DNA of 64,000 nucleotides from assembly GCA_023853785.1 (NCBI GenBank), contig JAJIRX010000567.1, forward strand, positions 1,550,001 to 1,614,000. The letters are read 5' to 3'. Position numbers and translations under genes: made by a program. Within the stretch, counting starts at the first letter, position 1, and each line of letters starts with the position of its first letter. This DNA is from Psilocybe azurescens. Taxonomy: Eukaryota; Basidiomycota; Agaricomycetes; Agaricales; Agrocybaceae. Below, piece after piece: positions 22,010-33,220 of the stretch. The notes beneath the pieces were generated by a model that had not been told where the DNA came from, searched no databases, and saw only the letters and a program-made list of their open reading frames with translations.

Positions 22010-23880
22010 TGAGTAGCATGGGTCGTTACTCGTCAGGGATTTCCGATAAAAGCGTTGGTTTCAAAACAGACTGGCCAGTCCCGAAGAAACTTGAAGACAA
22101 GTTGATTCAAGTAGCTGCTCTAACCCTACGTACGATTTCAATACAGTCGACGAATTGGCTTTCTGAAGTGTTCGACATATCAGTGGATGGAAATTGATGG
22201 TAGTACAGTCGACTCCCTCATAACCCATACCTCTCGGTGGACTGCCCAGAGTATGGGTTATCAGGGAGTATGGGTTTTGAGGAGTGAACGAAAATATTAT
22301 TCAAATTTTTCAAAAAATATAGACTATGTACTGTAGTTAGAACCTTCATTAAGTCTCTTGCCCATTCCCTTAGCTTTTTCATAATTGCCTTTTCATTTTT
22401 TTTTAAGCCTTTCAAGCTCCCTTTTATAGCCTGAGGCTTTTTTGAGGCCATGCAGAATATATTCCTCCTTGACAGTGTTTGCTTCATGGTCCAACCAACT
22501 CTCATCGGCAGATGAAATACTTTCTCTGCATGATATTTTTGAGGTTAATGCATCTTTCTGAGTCTTGATTTTATTCGAAAATTTGTTGAGACCTTTTTAA
22601 GAATGTCAAGAGGTTTTGGAGCCGTGGTAAAAGTTTGTTGGCAGTAAAATGTAATAAATGGTTCATTTTCAATATCCTGAGCAGCCACTAGCGGCACATG
22701 GTCACATCACTGTGATCTGTGCCCACTCAATTAATTTAGTTCACTATGTAGCTCAGGGTCAACAATAATCTAGCACCCATACCTATGGGTTTTGCTCCAG
22801 GAGGGGTATGGGTTATGGGTTATTGCGGTTGTATGGGTTATGGTTTGCATTTCCCTGCGAACCAACTCGGTGGACCAAAAAAATGTATGGGGTATTAGGG
22901 AGTATGGGTTATCTGGGCTATGGGTTACGAGGGAGTCGACTGTAGTCCCTAATTTTCTATTCAAGCGCCCCCATGTTTCTGAGCTCGATTTTGCTGGAAT
23001 CGCCGTTAACAGTACGGCACAGAATTTGTAGGTGGAGACGCTGTTTATGGATGGGTACTTGCAGGTATGTTACTTATAGTTGAAAGCCTTATATTGCAAT
23101 ATATTCTTCTCTAGCTATCCTAGATTTTCAATGGGCAAATCGACAAGGCGGCTCATTAGCGCAATATGTGCGGGTTTTTTCAACGCGCTTGTGAGGCGTC
23201 CATCCATTTTACTCCTACTGAGGCTGCTAGAATCACGGTTGCTGCCTTGACTTTTCTATCAGGCTATGTTTCACATAGCGAACCTTGAAGCTAACCAGAC
23301 AATTTTCATTAACGGAGGAAGCTCGTCCATAGGCGCGTATGCCATTCAAATGACGCCTGGCTACTTCAAACCCACCGACGATGAAATATTATGTTATTTT
23401 CAACGCTATAGGTGTAATAGACCCATCCCTTTTCACACATAGCGAAAAATATTTGGCGCCGAACGGAATAGTTGTCTCCTCTGGGCCAATGCCCACAAAT
23501 GTCTCTTTTTCGGAAGCATGGTGAAGATTCTGTTCGCTATTTTCACTCCTGCAATTTTCGGAGGAGTCAAAAGAAGATATTCGTGAGCCACGACGATTCT
23601 GCCACCAAACACTATAGAGGCACTCATAGTTAAATTTCAGCGTTGTTTCATGAAGAATTGCGCCAGCGATACGAGAGAAATACAGCAACTAGTTGCAGAC
23701 AGTCCGCCCTGTGTCGTCTTCTTGAGGATAAATCAACAATCTCTTAACAGGCAAAGTGAAGCCGGTAGTCGACACTCCGTATATGAATTGGCCGACGCAT
23801 TAGCAGTGTATGACAAAATCATGATATCGAGGGCTAGGGGCAAAGGCATTGTCAAAGTCGACCCCACCGTCGACTGAGTT
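22010..23880 (+). pseudogene. Medium-chain dehydrogenase/reductase pseudogene, interrupted by a pogo-like element
   Basis: Relic of a zinc-independent MDR (quinone oxidoreductase/enoyl reductase type). Pieces lie in the expected order in shifting frames: TDWPVPKKLEDKLIQVAALTL (near 22060), RPHVSELDFAGIAV (22970), GGDAVYGWVLA (23035), QGGSLAQYVRVF (23145), the cofactor-binding region AMFHIANLEANQTIFINGGS with SSIGAYAIQM (23265-23350), VIDPSLFTHSEKYLAPNGIV (23415) and the C-terminus HSVYELADALAVYDKIMISR with GKGIVKVDP (23780-23870). Many stops and frame shifts separate them, more than homopolymer errors explain. A 737-bp element sits between the first and second pieces. The gene is dead. Confidence 0.82.
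22204..22944. mobile_element. Pogo/Tc1-mariner-like non-autonomous element with TA target duplication
   Basis: Terminal inverted repeats begin CAGTCGACTCCCTC at 22206 and end GAGGGAGTCGACTG at 22942, extending about 24 bp (…TAACCCATA) with one mismatch. Each end is flanked by TA (22204-22205 and 22943-22944), the target-site duplication of Tc1-mariner/pogo elements. Subterminal copies of TATGGGTTAT and AGGGAGTATGGGTT recur at both ends in both orientations (for example 22251-22275, 22800-22850, 22895-22925). The interior holds a minus-strand frame of 95 codons (22505-22218) that could be transposase debris but has no recognisable DDE motif. It lies inside the reductase pseudogene. Confidence 0.75.
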
Positions 23881-24024
23881 CCGGACTCGGCCAAGTTCGT
23901 CAAGTTCATGATAAAGCAGCATGATCTGTGACTCAGATAGACATCTCGTTCATGGTGAATAATTACATCCCTGTCGGATTTCATATTATGTATTTACCCA
24001 ATTATTTAAACTTGTATAAATATC

Positions 24025-24644
24025 ATGCTTGCCTTCGTAACTGTCGGGTCGACTCGTTTTGACTCGCTAGTAGCTGCTGTCTTCACAGAGACGGTTCTGT
24101 TGAGCTTCCGAGAAAAAGGTTATACACATCTCGTCGTGCAATGTGGCAACTCGGCGTTTGAGCTGTCATTGACCATCCAGAATGGCCAGGCTCAAAGGAT
24201 GGAGAGAGCAGGAGTAGAGATTGAATTTTATAAGTTCAAGCCATCTCTACAGGAAGATTATGAGAAAGCAGACCTCGTAGTGAGCCACGCCGGTTGGTTT
24301 TTGGTGTACGATTTCTGGCAGGATAATGCTGAAAGGCTTAACAGGTTCAGGGACAATCTTGGACGTCCGTCGCATGGGCAAGTCGATGATAGTCGTTCCG
24401 AACCCCACACTCCTCGATAATCACCAAGAAGAACTTGCTTCGGCTTTACAGGAAATGGGCTATCTCAAAGCTACAACAGTCGAGTACGTTTTGGTATTTT
24501 GTTTAACAGTGTGCATTTTAACTGGTTTTTAGGCAACTGGCGAAGGCGATTAACGATCTTGACATGTCAGATAGTAAACCGTTCCCTGCTTTTGACGGGA
24601 GTCGGTTTGCAAGAATTTTGGACGAAGAGATGGGGTTCATTTGA
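24025..24644 (+). CDS. ALG13: UDP-GlcNAc transferase subunit Alg13
   Basis: Catalytic subunit of the second step of dolichol-linked oligosaccharide synthesis. It is recruited to the ER by membrane-bound Alg14 and adds the second GlcNAc. Exons: 24025-24292, 24345-24483, 24533-24644, 172 residues with an exact codon sum. It starts [16 protein letters not shown], the GT28 C-terminal-type fold, and carries [20 protein letters not shown] and [16 protein letters not shown], the UDP-GlcNAc-binding segment conserved in Alg13. There is no membrane segment, as expected. No frame break. The gene lies immediately downstream of the reductase relic and 94 bp upstream of TRM9 on the same strand. Confidence 0.96.
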
Positions 24645-24738
24645 TTTTGTGTATAGATTAGGTGGAAGAAAACGATCATCGATTGTGTCTGTGTTTTTCG
24701 CTCCAGTTCTTGTCCCAAGGCTTCCATCATCTTCCATC

Positions 24739-25704
24739 ATGGCTCCGCGCGCCTTAGAAGCAGCGAAAGTAGAAGGAAATCCTGAGACTTATGAAGATCA
24801 GAATGTCCACGCAATCTATGATGAAATAGCCTCTCATTTTTCCTTGACACGATACAAGGTGAATTCCACGATACACGCAGCTACTATAATCTCCCTCAAC
24901 AATCGTCAGGATAGCCATGGCCCATAATTGCCGTATTTCTCCAGAGCCTCACAACCGGATCCATTGGTCTTGATTCTGGAACTGGCAATGGAAAATACCT
25001 ACCTTTGCCTCCCTGATCGTCCTGGAGACATCTGGACGATTGGACTTGACCGAAGTAAAAACCTTTTGGAGATCGCGAAGACGGCAGGAACGGGCAACAT
25101 CTTTCGTGAAGTGGTCTGGGGCAATGTCCTTGATAATCCTTGGAGGAAAGGAATTTTTGTAAGCTAACAATGGAACTTTACTTTTGCTGGCCAGTACTGA
25201 AATAGGTCAAGGACTACGCGATATCAATCGCTACCATTCACCACCTTGCAACTCACGAGCGAAGGCGAAAAGCCGTCAAGGTAATAACTTTGGTCATAAT
25301 CATTCAAAATATATGACGATTCTATTCAGTGTCTGATCCAATCAACTTCGCCTGTCTATGGGCGTCTTCTCATCTACGTGTGGGCAATAGAACAAGACGA
25401 GCTCTCCAAAAGAAAAGTCGTGACAGATGAAGACATCCCTTCATCCACAGGTAAGGATGTGGTTGTTCCGTGGGTGCTGACAAAAGATCTTCAGAGGCAA
25501 ACTCCGCCGCAGGTTTACAATCGATATTACCATATGTTCGCAAAGGGAGAGCTATCAGGCCTTGTGGTAGAAGCTGCTACAGAGTTGGGGTTGCATGTGG
25601 GGTCCGCGACGGAAGGGTGTAAAGATATGAAAGGGGTCGAAATTGTGCAAGATGGGTGGGAACGATCCAATTATTACGTTGAACTTAAGTTGTGGCAAAC
25701 ATAA
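24739..25704 (+). CDS. TRM9: tRNA wobble-uridine carboxymethyl methyltransferase Trm9
   Basis: SAM-dependent methyltransferase that, with Trm112, completes mcm5U/mcm5s2U at wobble uridines. Exons: 24739-24858, 24915-25158, 25206-25280 (the acceptor could instead be at 25211), 25330-25704, about 270 residues. Motifs are VHAIYDEIASHFSLTRYK at the N-terminus, motif I SIGLDSGTGNGKYL, AISIATIHHLATHERR and YYVELKLWQT at the end. The second exon has one base too many in CTCCCTGAT (C3 at 25011-25013); with one C fewer, LPLPPDRPGDIWTIGLDRSK is continuous and the codon sum is exact. As written a stop follows LPLPP, just after motif I. It converges with NAC-alpha. Confidence 0.92.
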
Positions 25705-25820
25705 TTTGGTCTTACTTGTGGCTTGACGGTTGATGCTCAATTCACAAAGAAAAATGATGACCCAGAGGGCGACGGAATGAATATCCGGTAAATGTGTGAT
25801 GAAAGCTAAATACAGGGAAT

Positions 25821-26584
25821 CTACTCGCTCGCGGCCATGACTAAATGTCGGGATTTTTAGAGATAAGAACAGAAATAGAAAAAGGAAGAGAACTCACTGG
25901 CGTTGATCAAGTCTCCGCCACTCTCCTTTAGAACCCGTACAGCCTTAGCCCGAGAGCAGTTGACTTGTTGCATGACAAGGTCAATATCCTTGGGGTCAAC
26001 ACCTGTCTCGTCCACAGGACCATCCTCCTCAGGAGCCTCCAGGTCGGGGATATCATCGTCATCATCATCTCCACCAGCACCCGAGTCTTCAAGAGTGGGA
26101 GCAGCACCGGCACCGCCTGATGACAGCTGTTGGGCAGCAGACATCTGGGCCTGAGAGTTCATGTCCTCAATCTGTGTTTTGGATTAGCATAAAAGAGTTA
26201 TTGCGAGATTCTGAATGCGTTACCTTAGCTTCGCCAAACACGATGTAACAGTCGCTGTTTGGCGACTTGTACACTTCGGGGGAAGCAAGGACGAAGAGCA
26301 CCTTTATTTTCAAAGGTCAAAACTACGTCATAACTAATGTGTAGTATGCGTACATTTTTGGGTCTCCTCAATGTCACCCGGGTGATACCAGGAACCTTCT
26401 TCAATCCGAGGCCAAGGAGAGCCTTCCTGGCCTTGCGCTCTGAACGAGACTGAATTTTGTCAAGGGCAGCTGCGGATGTGGGATCTTCCTCATGCTCGTG
26501 ATCGTGGTCGTGGTCATGATCGTGGTGGTCATGGCCTTCATGGTCAGAGTGGTCAGACGCTATTTCCTCGATATGGGCGGACAT
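25821..26584 (-). CDS. EGD2: Nascent polypeptide-associated complex subunit alpha
   Basis: Ribosome-bound NAC alpha chain that, with beta, shields nascent chains and prevents mistargeting to the ER. Exons: 26584-26354, 26301-26224, 26171-25898, 25840-25821, 200 residues with an exact codon sum. The NAC domain reads [20 protein letters not shown] then [20 protein letters not shown] and [13 protein letters not shown]; an acidic linker ([16 protein letters not shown]) leads to a UBA domain ([17 protein letters not shown]) ending INAIMAASE. The N-terminus carries an unusual His/Asp run, [18 protein letters not shown] (residues 16-33). The last exon is only 20 nt. No frame break. Confidence 0.96.
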
Positions 26585-26870
26585 CTAGTCGAAAGTACGC
26601 GTCAGTTTTCATCCAACACGAAGCACGCGCATCCACCCATTGAAGACGTTCCAGAGGTTCATATCTGTTCCTACTGGGGTTGTAAAGGGCATAGGCTCGG
26701 TCTCACCTTGATTTTTAGGGGGTGGAGAGTGCTGCTGGCGGCGAGCTCGACGTGTCAGATGGTGAGCAGAAAGAAGCTATTTGGCCGTGCTGTGGCTTGA
26801 TTGGTTACTTCGTCAAAGTTAAATTCCGGCATCTTGGTGATGGCTCCGCGGAGTAAAGCATCTCAATCTA
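26585..26870. promoter_or_regulatory. Divergent promoter EGD2 / TSC1
   Basis: A 286-bp spacer between the start codons of NAC-alpha and TSC1. It contains the 5' ends of both; no specific operator recognised. Confidence 0.5.
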
Positions 26871-29796
26871 ATGCCAAACCCTGCGCTCCCCCGTCAAGTG
26901 CGTGCTACACTAGAAAATGCGCCAGATGCGCTGCCGTTGAATGACCTTTTGATCATCGTCGACGAGTTCGTTCTGGATTGCGCTTCAACGGAGGAAACAG
27001 AGCTCCAAATCCATCAGCTCGGAGAGGACTTGCAATCAATATATGATGAAGTCGTTAATCACTCATGTCTCCAGCAAACCGAGATCTTTCTAGCTGTTCT
27101 GTATCATCTAGGGCCTATTCTTCCGTCGACATCTGTAATATCTTGGTTTGATCTTGTTCTTCGACCTGCCTTACGTGAACCAAAACTACCAACGCAAGCT
27201 GTCAGTCATGCCAAAGAGCTCATCATCTCAGCTCTCCAGAAGAAACACGAAGTCTATGCTGATAAAGTCAGGGACTTTCGGAGGCGCCTGCTGGAACTCT
27301 ATTTGCTAGATGCTTTCAATGAAGGTTCTGGTGATGATATTTTGGAATGGGCTGGTTTGGACGAGGAGGAACGGACAAAGCGGACCCACTGGAAACATAA
27401 TCTTGAAGACATCTTGGTCAAGTTCGGAAATGAACGTCCAGAGGTATGCTGGAAATAAAACTTGTCTTAACGTTCATCCCTAATTTGTGACGGATGTAAG
27501 GATCTTCTTAATGAAATCGATCAACACTTCGCAACTGCGACGTCACGACTTCAGCTACTTACCTTATTGAATGTTTTCAGTTGCGCCCCAAACTTCTCTT
27601 CCGCTGCAAAGATACTTCCAAAACTTCCTCTCATGCAGAGCTTACTACTCTCACTATTCTTGGACAACTCGTCAACCGCATGCACGCTTGGTGTGACGTT
27701 GATTGTGAAGTTATTGCCTTTCTTCGCGGTATATACTCGAGAGGACCTCAAAAGCATGTTGCCCAACTTGCTAGCTGTTCTAGCCAGAATTATGTGCTGG
27801 AAGCAGCGACGAGCCTCGAAGGACAGAGTTCCTACAGGCGATGAAGTTGACGTCGATTTTGAGAAGGAGCTCGAAAAGGAAACAAATCCGGTCCTTACAG
27901 TCTCGCCCAAAATAAATTGGGAGCGACTCGAGATGGTTTTCAACGTTGCGACACCATTGCCGCCATCATCGCGGCCCTACTTCACCACACTCTATTATCT
28001 ATATCCCTCCAATGTTTTAAAATTCCTTCGTGATCCCGCCCAATATCTAATTGATAACAACACCCCAAGTCCGTACCTCGAAAGCTGGGAAAAGGCCCTA
28101 GATCAAGATGAAATCCGCCGAAGAAGTGAGGTAAGGATCTTGATGATCTGCGCAAACTTGATCTTTAAATGAACCCATCATATAGAACCTGGTCAGAGAA
28201 CATAACTGTCACCCTTTGCTTATATGGCGGGATGCTGTCGTTGAGCTTGCACAACCAGAATTCTGGGTGCGATACGATATATCGAGAATTGTGAGCGAAG
28301 CAGCCATGCTCGACATTCGAAACCTTGCTGTTGGACTTCAAGCACGATACATTTCTGGGCGACCGCAACCCTCCCTGAACCCGCCAGAATCGGAACCACA
28401 TGTACATTCAGATGACAGATCACACCTAGAGTCGCAAGTTATTAAGCCTATCGACCTTTCGTCCGGGAAGACAATTATTTCATTGCAAGACATGATCGAC
28501 ACTACCATAGCTCTAAAATCCAAACTCAACCTGGAAGTCATCCAACCCAAGTCTCAATGGCCTCATTCTCTTTTCTCGGCAATCGGTGTATCGTCTCCAG
28601 AGCAAAATGACTTACCTCCTATGGCAACACTCGAACAGGATCCCAATTCCTTCCATGTCGCCCAAGCCATATCTGGGCTTCAACGCGAAGTTCTTCTCCT
28701 TCGAAACGACCTTAATTTCGAACTGTGGTTGACCCGTGAAAACGCGAAACATATTGCACGGCTGTATCAAGATAGGATCCTCATGAAAACGGCTGAAACG
28801 GAGCGTCAAGGCTTGGTACGCATCGGTTCTCCCCCTCCCCAGAATTTAGAAACTCACTTCACATACTAGTATAACAAGCTCCGTAAGTATCGCGCTCAGG
28901 TAATAGGTCTCGAGGGAGAGCTACGCGACCACAAGCTGCAGGCCTCAAACGCGAAGAACAAATATGCAGACTGGAACGCGGAACTGCAGAAAAAATTGAA
29001 AGAACTTCGCGACGAAAAGAAGAGTTGGTTTTTAGAAGCAGCCACATTGCGAACCGCAGAGAAAGAAGCCAGGGTAAGTGCTCCTGCCTTCAAAGCACGA
29101 CTGTTTCTGATCTTTGTGTCATTAGGCGCTTTTTGATGCACAAGGGAAATTATTAGCTGACGCAGCCAAACAAGTTTTTGATCTCTCTACCCAAAGAAAA
29201 GAGAATCAGCACAAGATTGACAGGCTTCATGATTATGAGCGCCAGATAGATCAACATATTAAAGTGCAAAGGATGTGGTATGAAAGTTTCACTTATAGAT
29301 CTTCGTGGAACGCTGATAAGGTGTGATTGCAGGGATGAAGATTTTGCGAAGTTTAAAGAACAGGAGCAAGATATCGGTGTCATGAGGAGCCAGTATAAGC
29401 AAATGGAAATGCGTCTAGAAAGCATGGAGCAGGCGCAAGTAAAATCAGAAGAACTCGCGCGGTAAAGTGCTATATTTTTTGACAAGAAACACGAACTAAT
29501 AATCCTGTAGGGGCTATCGACGACAAATTCAAACCTTCGAGGCTCAGTTGATTCAGATGAAGCGTAAGACTTCAAATTCGCGTGCCCCGTTTGCAGAAGG
29601 CATGGCTTCACTGCAAGCAGACAAGATGGCCCTGACTCAGACCAACACTCAATTGCGCGAAGAAAATCAAGTATTGAAGGACGAAGTTGAAGAACTGCAG
29701 GCGATGGTGGAATTATTGAAAGGACAACAAAGCCGCCAAGGTTTAATCTCTGAACCGAGAGCGAGTCCGATTCTCTCACCACGACCATTCCATTGA
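26871..29796 (+). CDS. TSC1: Tuberous sclerosis complex subunit 1 (hamartin)
   Basis: Scaffold of the TSC1-TSC2 Rheb-GAP complex that restrains TORC1. Exons: 26871-27443, 27501-28130, 28186-28815, 28870-29073, 29126-29277, 29333-29461, 29511-29796, 867 residues with an exact codon sum. The first 330 residues form the helical hamartin core (STSVISWFDLVLRPALREPK, LLTLLNVFSCAPNFSSAAKI, SRPYFTTLYYLYPSNVLKFL, NCHPLLIWRDAVVELAQPEF). The C-terminal half is a long coiled coil rich in Glu/Lys/Gln heptads (from YNKLRKYRAQVIGLEGELRD to LRDEKKSWFLEAATL and KDEVEELQAMVELLKG), the TSC2 and TBC1D7 docking arm. It resembles fission yeast Tsc1. No frame break. TSC1 is absent from S. cerevisiae but common in basidiomycetes. 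Confidence 0.93.
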
Positions 29797-30184
29797 ACAA
29801 CGTTGCGCTCTCATATACTACTACTACTACTACTTATGCGGCTCTGTATTTTTATACATATATGTACTTGTAGGCAGTGCTAAAATCAGATACAAATGCT
29901 CCTTTGACCAGAGAAAGGCGGTTCTTCTGACAAGATTCTGATGGTGTTGTAACATAGTTGTTCCAGAAGTTTCCACAAGCATCCATGAGAGTTACCGCAA
30001 AGGAAAGTTTCAGATTCTTCGAGAACTAATTTTCTGGATACATAAAGGCTTTCCAAACGCGCACTGCTCTTCGTCTTTTTCACTCCCAAGTCTCTCACAT
30101 CCAGTTCACTCCACCCCATTCAAAGTTTGTATCATTGCTCGCCACTCAGTCGCGTAATACTCAAGTATTATCCTTAGAGTCACA
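29797..30184 (+). promoter_or_regulatory. HSP90 promoter with heat-shock elements
   Basis: Upstream region of HSP90. A perfect three-unit heat-shock element, TTCCAGAAGTTTC, lies at 29961-29973 (TTC-nn-GAA-nn-TTC), and a second core TTCGAGAA lies at 30018-30025. Both are 160-225 bp before the start codon, a normal distance for Hsf1 sites. At 29817-29836 there is a short (CTA)n microsatellite belonging to the TSC1 3' side. Confidence 0.7.
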
Positions 30185-32560
30185 ATGGCCACAGAAAGTT
30201 TCGGATTCCAGGCTGAGATCAGTCAACTCCTCGACTTGATCATTAGTATGTCCAGATCTTGCGATTGTGCATATTCCTAGTTAATATATCCCTCATAGAC
30301 ACTTTCTACTCGAACAAGGAGATTTTCTTGCGAGAGTTGATTTCCAATGGATCTGATGCCCTCGACAAAATCCGCTACGCCTCTCTCACAGATCCCTCGC
30401 AGTTGGACACTGAGAAGGACCTCTTCATCCGCATCACTCCCGATAAAGAGAACAAGATTCTCACCATTCGCGATACCGGAATTGGTATGACCAAGGCTGA
30501 CATGGTCAACAATCTCGGTACAATTGCCAAGTCTGGCACAAAGGTACTGCTCTTTATTCTGAAGTTTTGGAGGAATCAGTTTTACTAACGCGTCTTTAAA
30601 GGGTTTCATGGAGGCCTTGAGCTCCGGTGCTGATATTTCCATGATTGGTCAATTCGGTGTCGGATTCTACTCCGCCTACCTTGTTGCTGAGCGCGTCCAG
30701 GTCATCTCCAAGCACAACGACGACGAACAGTACATCTGGGAGTCGGCCGCTGGTGGAACTTTCACCATCACCCCCGACACCGTCAACCCTCCTCTAGGAC
30801 GTGGTACTGAGATCAAGCTTTACCTCAAAGAAGACCAGCTGGAGTACCTTGAGGAGAAGAAGATCAAGGAGATCGTGAAGAAGCACTCTGAATTCATCTC
30901 TTACCCCATTCAACTCACCGTGACCAAGGAGGTAGAGAAGGTTTGTAACTTCTTTCAGTCGCGTTTTTTTCGGCGTCTAATCGTTTCTCACAGGAGGTTG
31001 AAGACGATGAGGAAGAAGTGAAAGAGGGTGAAGAGCCCAAGATTCAAGAAGTCGATGAGGACGAAGAGAAAGAAAAGAAGAAGACCAAGAAGGTCAAGGA
31101 GACTGAGACCTCCAACGAGGAGCTCAACAAAACCAAGCCCATCTGGACTCGCAACCCCTCCGACATCACTCCTGATGAATACTCCTCTTTCTACAAGAGC
31201 TTGACCAACGATTGGGAAGACCATCTCGCTGTCAAGCACTTCTCCGTCGAGGGTCAACTCGAATTCAAGGCTATCCTCTTCATCCCCAAGCGGTTCGTTC
31301 TAGTCGTCACCACAAACGAAATATATTTTTATTAACGCTATTATTTCTCCAGTGCTCCCTTCGATCTCTTCGAGTCCAAGAAGAAGCGCAACAACATCAA
31401 GCTTTACGTCCGCCGCGTCTTTATCATGGACGATTGCGACGATCTCATCCCTGAATACCTCAACTTTGTCAAGGGTATTGTCGACTCCGAGGATCTCCCT
31501 CTCAACATCTCCCGTGAGACTCTTCAACAAAACAAGATCCTCAAGGTTATTCGCAAGAATCTTGTGAAGAAGTCCTCGACCTCATCAGCGAGATCGCTGA
31601 AGACAAAGATAACTTCGCCAAGTTCTATGAGGCCTTCGGCAAGAACATCAAGCTCGGTGTTCACGAAGATGCGCAGAACCGCAGCAAGCTCGCCGAGTTC
31701 CTCCGCTTCTTCTCCACCAAGTCGGCTGAGGAACAGACCTCGCTCAAGGGTACGTTACTATATGACTTATTTTATTTTTTAAAACCTGACTAATTGTTTC
31801 TTCAGATTACATCACTCGCATGCCTGAAGTCCAGAAGAACATCTACTACCTCACCGGCGAGTCCCTTGCCGCCACTCGTGATTCACCCTTCCTTGAGGTT
31901 CTCAAGAAGAAGGGCTTCGAGGTTCTCCTCCTCGTCGACCCCATCGATGAGTACGCCATCACCCAACTCAAGGAGTTCGACGGCAAGAAGCTCGTCTGTG
32001 TTTCCAAGGAGGGCCTTGAGCTCGAAGAGACCGAGGAGGAGAAGAAGTCTCGTGAGACTGAGGCTGCTGACTACGCTGACCTCTGCTCCACCGTCAAGGA
32101 TGCTCTCGGTGATAAGGTCGAGAAGGTCGTCGTCTCTAACAGGATCACCGACTCGCCTTGTGTCCTCGTCACTGGTCAATTCGGTTGGTCGTCCAACATG
32201 GAGCGCATCATGAAGGCTCAGGCCCTCCGTGATTCGTCAATGTCATCATACATGGCCTCCAAGAAAACCCTGGAGTTGAACCCCACTAACGCCATCGTCA
32301 AGGAGCTGAACCGTAAAGTCAAGGAGGACAAGGCTGATAAGTCTGTCCGTGACTTGACCTACCTTCTCTTTGAGACCGCTCTCCTTACCTCAGGCTTCAC
32401 TCTCGACGAGCCCACATCATTCGCCAAGCGCATCTACAGGATGATCGCTCTTGGTCTTGATGTCGACGATGAGGAAGAGACCCCTGCCGCTGCCGCGCCT
32501 TCAGAGGCTCCTGCAGCTGCTGACGGTGCCTCAACTTCAGCCATGGAGGAGATCGATTAG
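30185..32560 (+). CDS. HSP90: Cytosolic chaperone Hsp90
   Basis: ATP-dependent homodimeric chaperone for kinases, receptors and other clients. Exons: 30185-30245, 30299-30543, 30602-30940, 30994-31292, 31353-31749, 31806-32560, 698 residues. The GHKL ATPase domain shows [40 protein letters not shown] and [17 protein letters not shown] charged linker ([18 protein letters not shown] onward) precedes the middle domain and the C-terminal dimer domain ([20 protein letters not shown]). It ends SAMEEID, where MEEVD is usual. One base is missing near 31573-31576 (AAGTCCTCGAC), between NLVKK and [20 protein letters not shown]; as written the frame leaves Hsp90 there. With it restored the codon sum is exact. 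Heat-shock elements lie upstream. Confidence 0.97.
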
Positions 32561-33220
32561 ATTGCCTTTTTCTTGATGCATACCTTTCGCTTTCGGTCTT
32601 CTGTTTTCACCTTCATTGCTGTACATCTTGCATTTTTCATGATCTTTTTACACTCACGCATTACTACTATCTACGCAGCCTCTGCTAATTGCATGCTAAA
32701 ATAAACGAATTTTGCTCATTGGTATCTTTGGTGTGTGATTTATGCGCCAGTGTTTTTGACAGGCTGTAAGTATCAGTAAGATTTTATACCGACTCCTCGA
32801 CGTGTTATGTACTTGATAACATGAATGTGTATTCCTGCGTTTTCGACTTCTAACAAGCTCAGTAATTTTCATCGTTGGACTTGTATAAATAGAAGCTGGA
32901 GAGCCTTTGGGTAAGTCGCACCGCTTGGCGACTGTGCCCTGTATACGTCTCGAAAGTCTGTTCGTCTGCATTTCAGAGTTGTGCAGCTACAAGTATATAT
33001 ACATTTAATTTGAGATAAAGAGTAAAAAAGACACAAACCAGTTTGGAGGTTGTAGTATACAAGATTGCAGAGTAGTATAGATGTTTTGTTGGTCAAATCC
33101 GTGAGCCATACGTAGGTAATGAAAAAGCGAGGGCGAAGAGAGAGCGAAAATCCAGGAGTGTAATCAAAGCATGGTGGTACACCTGTTCGCGTGAAGGTCG
33201 GCGTAAGAATTGTGAAGTCA
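32561..33220. other. HSP90 3' region
   Basis: Holds the HSP90 3' UTR and AT-rich sequence. No gene seen. Confidence 0.4.

Noticed and set aside
22218..22505. Minus-strand 95-codon frame as a pogo transposase
   Set aside because: No helix-turn-helix or DDE residues can be recognised; at most it is transposase debris inside the element.
29886..30119. Minus-strand 77-codon frame upstream of HSP90
   Set aside because: It coincides with the HSP90 promoter and heat-shock elements and shows no protein-like features.
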